Shown: piece after piece, positions 1-9,651 of the stretch | Layout of the letters: each line of letters starts with the position of its first letter | How positions within the stretch are numbered: position 1 is the stretch's first letter | Assembly: GCF_027943255.1 (NCBI RefSeq) | Contig: NC_072893.1 | Coordinates: 4,526,001-4,590,000 of the forward strand | Direction of reading: 5' to 3' | Source: Anastrepha obliqua | Taxonomy: Eukaryota > Arthropoda > Insecta > Diptera > Tephritidae | Length of the DNA: 64,000 nt | Position numbers and translations under genes: made by a program | The notes under the pieces: generated by a model | What the model was told of the DNA's origin: nothing | The model's input: the letters and a program-made list of their open reading frames with translations, nothing else | Databases searched by the model: none

Positions 1-658
1 TTTGTTTTGTTCTTTATTTTGACTTATTTCGACGAAGGTTCAGGAAAAAAAGTTGATTACAATGAAAGCTATGGTGAAATATGAAATGATATTTATTTAT
101 GGATTCGTTGGAAGGCAAGTTAAACATGAGAGATTTTGAAGTGCTGTCGACATATTGGATTTTTGCATACAATAAAATAGAAACGAGTTTTTCGACGAAG
201 CTTTTCGCCTCCTTGTAGACAAAGACGACAATCTTCCTACGCTGTGGGTGTATCGGCTGCGGTTGGATGGTTGACTACAATATTCCCAGGGATAGTAATT
301 AGTTTGCTGAAAAATGATTCCATAGCCAAAAGCGTAGTGAATTGAGCAATAATGGCTGGATTATTCATACGATTTTTGATGTTTGCAATGACTAATGTGT
401 TCCTCAAAGCCGACATGAAAGGAGCCCAAAGGTGGGTTAAAACTGCGCAAACGCCTACTATATATTCTATATAAGGACATTCAATTTTCCACTTCACGTT
501 TAATATTTCGGGCCCTATTTATTAGCTAGCCAACCTGTTCCAGAAATAATTTAATTCTGATCCACAGTGTTATTTCTGAATTGAAACTTTTTTCAACACT
601 TTGACATTGTTCTCGATTATAAACAAGACATAAGTAAGCAAGTACAAGCATAAATATA

Positions 659-693
<35 letters not shown>

Positions 694-2280
694 CTTAAGG
701 CCAACAACATAAATCACTGCTAAAGATCCACAACCGTGCACTGCCATGTAGATAAATCATTTAAATGTAATTCACAGAAAAAGTTACACTCACACGTTTC
801 TTCATATGTATGTACGTCTTTATATCACATGCATATATACAAATACTTACACACATACACATAAAAGTAAGCAATACTTCACCTCCTAAAAGTTTCGACG
901 CAGCGTCTGCCTCATATTTTTCTATAATATATGGCACTGATTTGATGAATCGAGTTGCAGCTGTGCCCAATCACCCTCCGCCAGCACGACCACTGAGGTG
1001 GAGTACAGATGCTGCTGCATTTTCAATGAGTGCGCAAGACAAAGTTATCGCACACAACATCACCACCCATGCATTCATTCATCATATCGCCCCGCTGCCA
1101 CATCCCAAACCCCATATCCCACATCCAAACAAAACACAAATCAAAGTCAAATGTGGCAAATGAAGCGAGAACGTCAAAATTTTGTAACAAAGTCGCAGTT
1201 GGTTTCTTCTTCTTGTTTGCGCATTGCGCTCGCTGGTGTGCTGCAACAGCATATTTCTTGTTGCCTGGTCATCCTTTGCAGCACTTCACAGCACCAAAAG
1301 GATATTTGCGTGCATTTCATTCTATCACCACAAAAGCAAATATTTGCATGCGATAGTGTGAGAAGAGGTATGCGGCAACTGCAAGTCGGTTGGCAAAAAC
1401 GGTAGTCTCGTCTGCATTTGCTTTTCATTTTGCAACAACAACTAGTGCACTTTTGTATGTACGGGACGCGCATGAGGTAGCCTTTCTTGTCTCGTCTCCA
1501 GTTTATTTCATTTTATACTTTGTTTAAATCATTTTTCTCCTGAAATCTGACACCAAGTGATTTTTGTTGCCGTTTTTATTCCCTTCTATTATTTATGTGG
1601 TGCCGTGGTAAACTACTGAATAGCAGAAGAAGAAAAAAAAAAATTATGTTTCTGCAAATATATACAAATCTAAATATTTATGTCCATATGTTCCAGAGTT
1701 CATGCTAGGTTATTTCCATTTACATAAGTTTTAGCTTTTTTTTAAAACGAACGTTTGGCGCAGGGAAAAGTAAATTTGCGATTGTATTTTTATGTCGTTT
1801 TACTAAAGTCAACATCAAGAGAAATCACTGTATTTTTGGGGAACTTTTGAGGGCTCTAAGTTGGTAAGTCAACTTCTTGATAAAGAAATTAGTGATAAAA
1901 TCTTGGTGGCAAAATCTTAAAAATATCTGAAAACAAAAACACATCAAAGGAAAGTGTGCACCATATATGGGCAGGTCTAGGGCACTATCATCGTCATCAA
2001 AATCAATAACTTCATCATCCTAATCAGATCAAAAAATGAGGTTTTTCAGAGGTTGACTTCTAGACCACACTGCCCCTACTGCTCTGAAAGAAAATCATTC
2101 CTTATAAAAAAGTCTAAAATTTTCCTTTGGCAATTACAAAGCTGAAGGGAAGTGTTCACCAGCTACTGATAAATTTTGGCTTTTTAGTTTTAATTTTAAT
2201 TAATTTTATACAAAAATAAATTTCATACAACTACCAAACCATAAAATGCCCCTAATTAATAATAAAAAAAGAGGTTGTCT
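1..2280. other. Unassigned AT-rich non-coding stretch
   Basis: I recognise no gene here. A minus-strand frame at 237-497 (86 codons) has no motif I know and is not supported by any visible splice or promoter context. Overlapping plus-strand frames around 810-1473 are mutually exclusive and low in complexity. The stretch contains an AT dinucleotide run and several poly-A and poly-T tracts. It may be intronic or intergenic. Confidence 0.5.
654..693. repeat. AT dinucleotide microsatellite
   Basis: About 40 bases of nearly pure alternating TA are directly visible, with one interruption. It is a simple repeat with no coding content. Confidence 0.9.
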
Positions 2281-2283
2281 GTC

Positions 2284-2369
2284 TAACATAACATAACATA
2301 ACATAACATAACATAACATAACATAACATAACATAACATAACATAACATAACATAACATAACATAACAA
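2284..2369. repeat. Pentanucleotide (ACATA)n microsatellite
   Basis: About 17 uninterrupted copies of the five-base unit ACATA run without a mismatch. Such purity suggests recent expansion. It directly precedes the 120-130 bp tandem repeat that starts at 2382. Confidence 0.95.
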
Positions 2370-2381
2370 ATTACCCCGTAT

Positions 2382-2722
2382 TAAAGCACTTATCAACAGC
2401 TTTCATTTGATACCCATATTGTACATACACAACCAAAGGTTACCCGGGTCCACGTTTTGACCTATATCTCGAGACCCCAGTCACGGAGCGGCATGAAAAA
2501 TACTCTGGACTAAAGCATTCACCAACAGCTTCCATTTGATATCCATATTGTACAAACACATTCTAGGGTCCACGTTTTGGTCTCTATCTCGAGACCCTAG
2601 TCACGGAGCGGCATGAAAAATACTCTGGACTAAAGCATTCACCAACAGCTTCCATTTGATACCCATATTGTACATACACATCCGAAGGTTACCCGGGTCC
2701 ACGTTTTGACCTATATCTCGAG
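2382..2722 (+). repeat. 120-129 bp tandem repeat, about 2.7 copies
   Basis: Three successive units begin at 2382, 2511 and 2631 with the words TAAAGCACTT or TAAAGCATTC. Each carries the phrase CTATATCTCGAGACC or its variant and, in the first two, CACGGAGCGGCATG. The first unit is 129 bp. The second is 120 bp because it lacks a block around ACCCGGG. The third is truncated after CTCGAG. The array abuts the start of the zinc-cluster pseudogene at 2750, so that gene's first codons may be repeat-derived. Confidence 0.9.
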
Positions 2723-2749
2723 CCCTATTTCCAAAATAAAATATAATCC

Positions 2750-4692
2750 ATGTTTGGTCAGGGTGGAAATGCAGGCCCGCAGGCGTCGTCATCCAGCGAC
2801 TGCAGCTCTACAGTAGTGGGAAACTTGGCTACTGTAGGGAATAATGCGACAAGTCATGAATCAGCAGGTGAATCTGTTGAGCGATCAGATTTGAATCACA
2901 GTTGTAATAAGGACGTAAACAGTTTTTGTTATATTTGCAGCAAGTATGAGATTCCAAACAGTCGGCGAAATGTAAATAAAAATGTTATGGAACTTTATAA
3001 AACTTGTTTTAATTTAGACATTACAAATCAAGATACTAACTGGGTTCCTAAAAAAATATGTAATCTTTGCGAAAGAATGTTAAACGGTAAAGCAAAGCAA
3101 ACGATTAAGGTTCCTTGCATTTGGAGAAAACCCCTTAATAAAGAAAATTGTTATGTTTGTATGACGGATTTAAAAGGTATCAACAATTCTAAAAAATCGA
3201 ATTATTTGTATGCAGAAGTTTCAAGCGTCACGAAACCAATTTTCTTATCTGATCAGGAGAGTAATGAAAATATGGATCTGTGCTGTTCTAATGATGAACA
3301 TGTGATTACGGGATTTGAAGGTAATAACAGTACCGAAATCGATACAGATGAGAAAGAAATCGAAGATGATACTGATGAAGGAAGCGAAAATAATACTGAA
3401 GAAGGAAGCGAAAATGAAAGCACCGATGATGATGATTATACGCCGTATGATATTCCAATCAAAAAAGAACTACTTCCAGCTAATCAAGAAGAGGTTAATG
3501 ATTTGGTCAGAGATTTAGGTCTACCCAAAGATGGTTCTGAGTTGCTAACTTCATGGTTGAAAAGCAAAAACTTTACTTCTAATAAAGTAAAATCATTTTT
3601 CTATCGAAATAGGGAGAAAGAATTTCGAAAGTATTTTATCTTTCAAAAAGACATTTGTTTAGTATATTGCCAAGATATAAATGGATTAATGAATGAACTG
3701 AAACCTGGATGTTATAAAAGCGAGAATTGGAGGTTATTTATTGATTCCTCAACAAAAAGTTTAAAGGCCGTGTTACTGCATAACACAAACAAATTTGCTT
3801 CGGTACCTGTAGCATATTCAAGAGTTACTAAAGAAGAATATGGAAAGTTAAATATAATACTAAATAAAATTAAGTATTCAGATCATAAGTGGCAAATCTG
3901 TGGGAACTTAAAAATCATAACCATTATACTAGGACAGCAATCTGGATTTACAAAAATGCCGTGTTTCTTATGCGAGTGGGACAGTAGAGATCGGACAAAT
4001 CATTACATAAAAAAAGAGTGGCCTAAGAGAAAGAAACTTAAGCCAGGAACAAAGAATGTTATACAAAAACCCTTGGTCGATGCTTCTAAAATCCTTCTTC
4101 CTCCACTGCATTTAAAGTTAGGACTTGTTAAGCAATTTATTAAGGCATTAAATAAAGAAGGAAGATGTTTCCAGTATATTGAAGAAATCTTTCCTAAAGT
4201 TTCGGATACAAAGTTAAAGGAAGGAATATTAGATGGACCACAAATTAGGAAGATGTTAAGGGATAACATTTTAGTAACAAAAATGAATAAGAAAGAAAGA
4301 GATGCGTGGCTTAGTTTTAAAAATGTATATTAGTTGAAAACTTTTTAGGAAACCATAGGAGTTTAAATTACAAAGAAATTGTTGCAAATTTGGTCAAGAA
4401 CTTCAAAAACTTAGGTTGCTTGATGAACTTAAAGTTACATTTCTTAGATTCTCACGTAGATTACTTCCCAGAAAATCTTGGGGATTACAGCGAGGAGCAA
4501 GGAGAAAGATTCCACCAAGATATTAAGGAAATGGAACGTAGATATCAAGGAACGTGGAATAAAAATATGATGGCAGACTACTGCTGGTCGCTAAAGAGGG
4601 ATATTGCTGTAAGAGGGCAGAAACGCAAAAGACAAACTCTGCATCGATCATTTGAATATAAGAGAGTTGGATACCATGGAAAAAACATTTGA
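2750..4692 (+). pseudogene. Zinc-cluster, transposase-like multi-copy protein, frameshifted
   Basis: A 527-codon frame ends at 4333, and the protein continues in another frame from about 4333 to 4692, so one small indel near 4330 breaks it. The N-terminal part has CxxC pairs at residues 60/63, 104/107 and 134/137. An acidic stretch follows at about 195-230. Then comes a conserved-looking domain from about 250 with FIDSSTKSLKAVL (Asp332), WQICGNLKI (Asn386), a PCFLC pair (405/408) and, after the shift, SEEQGERFHQDIKEMERRY. I remember this combination as an uncharacterised family present in many copies in arthropods. The order Asp, then a usually acidic position, then CxxC, then Glu resembles an RNase H-fold DDE nuclease, which is inference. 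In the copies I remember the second position is Asp, so Asn here would add to inactivation. The first 40 or so codons are low complexity and may be chance. No terminal repeats were found. Confidence 0.7.
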
Positions 4693-4724
4693 AAATAAAT
4701 TACCATATTGAGAAAATTATTACG

Positions 4725-5150
4725 TTTGGTTTTGCTCTTTTTTCGATTTTTTGAGCAGTTCTTTGAGATTGTCTCAAAAATTTTAGCCAATATGCAAATT
4801 TTTGCATCAGGTTTGGACTCAGCGGGAAAAAATACATCGAAATACACTACCGTAGGATCTGAAAAAAATGTTTATTTCTTTTTTCAGTTATTTATTTTTT
4901 TTTCAGTTTTTTGAGATTATCTCAAAAAACGGGAGCCAATTTGAGTATTCTGGCTTCGGATTCGGATTCAGCGAGAAAAAATACATCGAAATACACTACC
5001 GTAGGATCTGAAAAAAAATTTTATTTCTTTTTTCAGTTTTTTAATTTTTTTTCAGTTTTTTGAGATTATCTCAAAAAACGGGAGCCAATTTGAGTATTCT
5101 GGCTTCGGATTCGGATTCAGTGCGAAAAAATACGTCGGAATACACTAGTC
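4725..5150 (+). repeat. 149-bp tandem repeat with palindrome, 2.7 copies
   Basis: The unit holds the near-palindrome TTTTTTGAGATTATCTCAA, then GGAGCCAATTTGAG, a TTCGGATTCGGATTCAG block and AAATACATCGAAATACACTA. Equivalent points fall at about 4773, 4921 and 5070, a period of 148-149 bp. The first unit is the most diverged and the last two are almost identical. The array lies directly downstream of the broken zinc-cluster gene, as another array lies directly upstream, so the gene is bracketed by tandem repeats. Confidence 0.85.
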
Positions 5151-5370
5151 TAATGTCTTGGACATGACACTTTTTTTTTGTGTGCCTGTGTAATCAATAA
5201 GAAGGCATATGCAAATACAAATACGTGAATTTATATATGTACATATGCGCATATACATACATATATACGCTCACTTAAGTAGGAGAAAGCAAGATGTCGA
5301 ACGTTGCCGTTCGTTTGCTTTGTTTGCTTTATCGTTCGTTCCGCGCTTTCGCTTGCAGTTCATGCAATGC

Positions 5371-5535
5371 AATGAGCAAGGTAACGACAAATGAGCAAGG
5401 TAACACTAATGAGCAAGGTAACACTAAAGAGCAAGGTAACACTAATGAGCAAGGTAACACTAATGAGCAAGGTAACTACATATGAGCAAGGTAACACTAA
5501 AGAGCAAGGTAACACTAATCAGCAAGGTAACGACA
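5371..5535 (+). repeat. 18-bp minisatellite, about nine copies
   Basis: The unit is AATGAGCAAGGTAACACT with variants (AAAGAGCAAGG, AATCAGCAAGG, GTAACGACA). Because 18 is a multiple of three, two frames stay open and spell repeating hexapeptides such as NEQGNT and SKVTLM. This explains the repetitive small frames at 5294-5609, which I do not regard as genes. The units differ by single bases, so it is not a CRISPR array. Confidence 0.92.
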
Positions 5536-5771
5536 CATTTTTTCGTGCGTGCAGCCTGTTAAATCGAATTATAAGACGTTATCACGTCAAAATAATAACT
5601 CCTAACTAATCTTTATGAATTTGCTATTTTTCGTATTCGTACTACTTTACTTTTTCTTTGTATAGTTATCTTTCGGCCGCCGTAGTCAAATGTCTGGTGC
5701 GTCATTACTATTTAAGGTTATGTAAGTTTGAGCTTCCTTATATGAAACAGGAAAATGATAGCCAAGTTTTT

Positions 5772-5970
5772 TCTAATAGCGGTCGCCTCACCGAATGTAT
5801 TTCTACCGTGAAAAAGTTCCTCGTAAAAAACCATTTGCCATTCGGGGTCGGTTTTCAACTGTAGGTCCCTCCGTTTGTGGAGCAACATCTCGACGCAGGT
5901 CCCAAGTAATAAAATGAGCTCAGCCAAACACCTAACAGAAGTATCTACGCCAATTATTTATTTATTTTTA
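5772..5970 (+). mobile_element. SINE fragment, head missing
   Basis: This is a diverged copy of the short repeat at 10799-11117, in the opposite orientation. Shared landmarks in order are a TAATAGC..GTCGC block, GTAGGTCCCTCCGTTTGTGG, GAGCTCAGCCAAACACCTA and the terminal phrase TACGCCAATTATTTATTTAT. The tRNA-like head present in the 10.8 kb copy is absent, which fits 5' truncation. It ends in an AT-rich tail. Confidence 0.65.
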
Positions 5971-6077
5971 TAGTTTTTTGAAATCCAAGATAGCCCGATA
6001 CATATTTTTTCTTTAGAACACAAAGCTTTTTTCTCACAAAAACATTTTTTTTTGTGAAATAAAATCAAATTATTATA

Positions 6078-6796
6078 TTAGGTGCGCAACTAAGTTATCG
6101 CTGTTTTTTTTTTATGAAAATTCAACTTTATTCTGAAAAAAATAGTTACAATTGAATCATTGAAAGTATTGCCCATCGCTGGCTACTACTTTTTCCCATC
6201 TTTCTGGTAGATCTCGTATACTGTCGCGGTAAAACTGTTCATCTTTTGAGGCTATCCAAGGATCAAGCCATTTTTTGATGCCTGCATATAAATGGAACTG
6301 CTGGTCAGCTAGACCATGTTCATCGATCGGAACAGGTAATAATCGGACGGCGCAATATCTGGAGAATATGGCAATCGCATCAATTGAAGTCGATACCGAT
6401 CCCCAGTGATGGTTTTGCTTGGTTTTAACAATTCAACTTTAAAATCACCGTCTTTGAAGCGGCGACACCAATCTCGGCTCGTTGGTTTACTTAAAGCAGC
6501 ATCGTCATAAACTTTTTGTAGCGCTCGATGCGCTTCAGCCGCCGTTTCCGCCATTTTTTTCGAATGAAAGAGAAAAATCAACACTTCCCGCAAATGACGA
6601 TTATTGGAGACAAAATCAGACATTTTTACAAAACCTAAAGTATATGATACCAAAACAAAACCATTAATGTGTCGAAACAGTTCGTTTACCATATGTGTCA
6701 GCTTGGTTTGTGACGTTTAGGTTATGTTAGAATCGACTAGCACACACTGCTGGCGGCATCTATTGACAAACAGCGGGAACTTAGTTGCGCACCTAG
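6078..6796 (-). mobile_element. Internally deleted mariner element, 719 bp
   Basis: The ends are inverted repeats of about 28 bp. The left begins TTAGGTGCGCAACTAAGTT and the right ends AACTTAGTTGCGCACCTAG. TA dinucleotides flank both ends (6076-6077 and 6797-6798), the target duplication of the Tc1/mariner superfamily. A full mariner is about 1.3 kb, so roughly half has been lost from the middle. It could not encode its own transposase and would depend on an intact relative. Confidence 0.93.
6157..6692 (-). pseudogene. Mariner transposase remnant
   Basis: The N-terminal helix-turn-helix region is readable (SNNRHLREVLIFLFHSKK, then ALSKPTSRDWCRRFKDGDF). It jumps directly to the C-terminal catalytic end YSPDIAPSDYYLFRSM, so the central catalytic core with the first two acidic residues is deleted. 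After the Met-rich junction a frameshift separates the last stretch, which reads WLDPWIASKDEQFYRDSIRD and ends with SDGQYFQ and a stop at 6157-6159. The frame is still mostly open, which suggests the deletion is not very old. It lies wholly inside the 719-bp element. Confidence 0.9.
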
Positions 6797-6799
6797 TAT

Positions 6800-8850
6800 T
6801 GTCTGGTATTTTTGAAAAAATAAATTAAACAACTCTTTTTAAATTTGTTTTATCTAAATACTTGCAAAAATGTGTAAATAAAAACCTTAACTCTGTTTGT
6901 GGAAAAAGGATTATGAATTTGGGTTAAACTTACCCAGTATGGCGCTTACGTCAAAAAATAGGTATATCTACCGAAGGCTAAATATACTGTTTATTTTAGA
7001 CCCCACTTTTTTATCTCTTAGTAATTTTTTACATATTTAACATATCTCGTTATCGAAGCATGAAAGCGTAGGCACTTTTTATGTGACCAACCATTAAAGT
7101 TGTGTTGTTGTTTCCCCTAAACACTAACCTAAGTGATGCTATACTACAATTGTTGTTGCGTGCATTATTTGATTATTCACTATAAGTTAACTTAAACGTT
7201 GGTTATAAAAATTCGCACTAAGTTCTATTTGCCTGCTGTGGCGTAACTTTTTAGTGCTGATTTAAGATATAAACTATTTTCAGGAGTTGTTTTTTTAATA
7301 TTTAAATAGCATCAAAAATCAGTCGCGGCCATATCCTAGCGTATTTGTGGCAGTAGGTCTTAAAGTGGATCCACATTGTAGACATTAAAGTTTGTTTTTA
7401 ACGACCGTTGTACCTCCATAGTCATGGTAAACCTACGTGAACACATCTGACAGCTTTGGCTTTCAGCTTTTCATAGAATCATCGGCCCTTCTAAACTGGC
7501 ATATCACTTAAGTGTCTCTATTTGAAGTGCAACATAAAAATGCGTACTATAAATTGGAGAAGCTCAAGCAAACTAAGCTAAAAATTCATGCGAAAACTAT
7601 AAATTGAGAAAATTGTAAACACAAATTTAATTTTTAAAGCTGAAAGTCAGCAACTTAAGTCAAACAGCTGCATCCATTACCTTCCTAGTTTGGTAGACTC
7701 TAGTGAAAAAATTGTTGTTGTACACAATCGTTATTTGGTGCTAGATTCAAGGCATGCCAATGTCAAGTGTCCTTTTCACTACTACCAGCCTCTACTTTGC
7801 ATGCCACCCCCTCCTACAAAGCATCTTTTTATTCCTTCTTTCACTCCACCATCCCTTTAAATGAGCTGGTGTTGCTTTCGCTGCTCATGTTGTTGTTGCT
7901 GGCACTAATGCACCACATGTTTATATATTCTGCCTGCCATGGCTCTTGGCGTTTACTTGGCTACTTTTGCGGGTTTATTCCCCATACTAAAATTAGCAAA
8001 ATTATGACCACTTATGCGGTTAAGCGCACATGCCACAAACGTGTACTGGCGTGCAAATGGCTTTAAGTACTATTATGTTTTCTACGTTTAAATTTCTCTT
8101 TGTCATTTAATTTTATTACACTTTATGAATATTTCCTCAGCACTTTCTTAAGCTTTTGCCACTTCGGCCAGGGGATGGAGACCACGAAACCACAACTATT
8201 AAATAATTTTAAAGCTTTTTCATTTATTTATTGTAGTTGTATTCTTCTTTGCGAATATAAATACTTCAAAGGCCTGCTGGTAAAAAGAATTGGATAAGTT
8301 ATAATTGTGTACCAAGATCTGGTACGAGTAATCTATAGTTTATAATAATTTTTTTTTCTGAAAAAATACGCATTTTGTAGCATTGCAGAATATATCTAAG
8401 AAAAAAAAATTATATGATTATATCTAAAAACGTTAATTGTAGTTTCCATATAAACTCCGGGGGTAAAAATAATTCTCCAGGAAGTCTTCAGTATCGCGGA
8501 AAAGGGTATGCATCTTAGGCAGCTTTCGTCCTGGAGTGGAAATTGCAAAAATACAGTTTCCTATCTCCAGGTGATATCCCCTTTTGTTAGTTAACGATGC
8601 TCTGAGGAAATGTCGCTATATAAAGCTAAATTTGGCAGCTCGTCTGAAAGCTAAGTTGGCAACCCGGCACCAGAATCGAAAAGATAGGCTGATAACTTAC
8701 AAATCTTAAACTTAACTTATCAACGAAACTACTGGCTCCTTGCTCCCTCGCGGGACAATAGGACAAAATATTAGTTTGGGGAAAAAGAAATACATTATTT
8801 TCTCTTTAAATAAAAAAGTAAAAATATTTTCTTAAAATAAGGCTCGATTA
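6800..8850. other. Unassigned AT-rich stretch
   Basis: I see no gene or element I can name. Short frames at 7767-8066 and 8100-8297 are hydrophobic or low-complexity and have no motif. A moderately GC-richer patch at 8450-8760 may be an old retrotransposon scrap, but no domain could be read. Confidence 0.45.
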
Positions 8851-8852
8851 TA

Positions 8853-9212
8853 AAGGATGGTTAAATTTCAAGGGCCAGTCTTGATTTTGAGTAAAATACA
8901 ATTTTTTTTTGGAAATTATTGTCATTTCTCTTTATTATGATAATGTTGGTATGCTTCAATTACGTATAAAATAAAATATCGGCCAAATGGCCGCTGCGGC
9001 TTCGGCGGCACACCTCGATCCGATGGTCCAAATTTTCGATGACTATGCCGTTAATGTGCCGAATTATCTCATCCTTTAGCTCATGAATTGTTGCTGGCTT
9101 ATCGACGTACACCTTTTCTTTCAAATAACGCCAAAGAAAGAAGTCCAACGGTGTCGTTGACGTTTAGGTGTGGTTCACATTCAACATCGGCCCTTGAAAT
9201 TTAACCACCCTT
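8853..9212 (-). mobile_element. 360-bp internally deleted Tc1/mariner element
   Basis: The left end reads AAGGATGGTTAAATTTCAAG and the right end is its inverted complement with one mismatch (CTTGAAATTTAACCACCCTT), giving inverted repeats of about 24 bp. TA flanks both sides (8851-8852 and 9213-9214). Only the last part of a transposase frame remains inside. It is effectively a MITE derived from a mariner-type element. Confidence 0.9.
8960..9148 (-). pseudogene. Tc1/mariner transposase C-terminal remnant
   Basis: The 62-codon minus-strand frame reads DFFLWRYLKEKVYVDKPATI and later NLDHRIEVCRRSRSGHLADI, then a stop. This matches the end of mariner-type transposases, where the third acidic residue sits in the DFFLW motif. 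Everything upstream of it is missing. It lies inside the 360-bp element. Confidence 0.85.
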
Positions 9213-9219
9213 TATTACC

Positions 9220-9651
9220 CAAAGGTTGCAAAATTGGCATATTAAAGTCAATGGGACTAAATCGGTGCAAGTAGCATTTACAAACCGACGTAAAAATTGC
9301 CCTCTAGTACGGCTTAATGGGGTCGATATCCCACAATCCCTAGAAAATGTGTATTTAAGCATACATTTGGACTCAAAGGCCACTTGGAAAACTCACATCT
9401 TCACCAAAAGAAAATTTTTGGGTAGAAAACTAACTTTTCTCTACTGGTTACCAAACAAAAAATCCCCATTGTCGCTACATAACAAAATTCTCTTGTACAA
9501 GGCCATTCTCAAACACATTCGCGCATACGATATCCAGGCCGGGGGTACTACAGCTAACGAAACTATCGAAATACTATAGAGATTTCAGTCTAAAGTACTC
9601 AGGATGATAATAAACTGTCGATTCTATGTCTCCAATGAGGATATAAAAAAC
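9220..9651 (+). pseudogene. Jockey-type reverse transcriptase fragment
   Basis: The frame reads WHIKVNGTKSVQVAFTNRR, SIHLDSKATWKTHIFTKRK, KSPLSLHNKILLYKAILKHI and, after an in-frame stop at 9577-9579, RFQSKVLRMIINCRFYVSNE. This is the region C-terminal to the catalytic Asp pair in Jockey-clade LINEs. It closely parallels the equivalent part of the Jockey element at 58.4-59.2 kb (WHIKLNETKSVHINFTNKK). Both the 5' part with the catalytic residues and the 3' end are absent. It begins immediately beyond the right end of the 360-bp MITE. Confidence 0.85.

Noticed and set aside
2601..2792. Minus-strand 63-codon frame
   Set aside because: It lies in the 120-bp tandem repeat and overlaps the start of the zinc-cluster gene.
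5371..5535. CRISPR-like array
   Set aside because: Units are contiguous 18-mers with scattered mismatches and no spacers, in a eukaryotic context.
5294..5609. Small repetitive proteins with NEQGNT or SKVTLM units
   Set aside because: They are frame-preserving readings of an 18-bp minisatellite; no start context or homologue supports translation.
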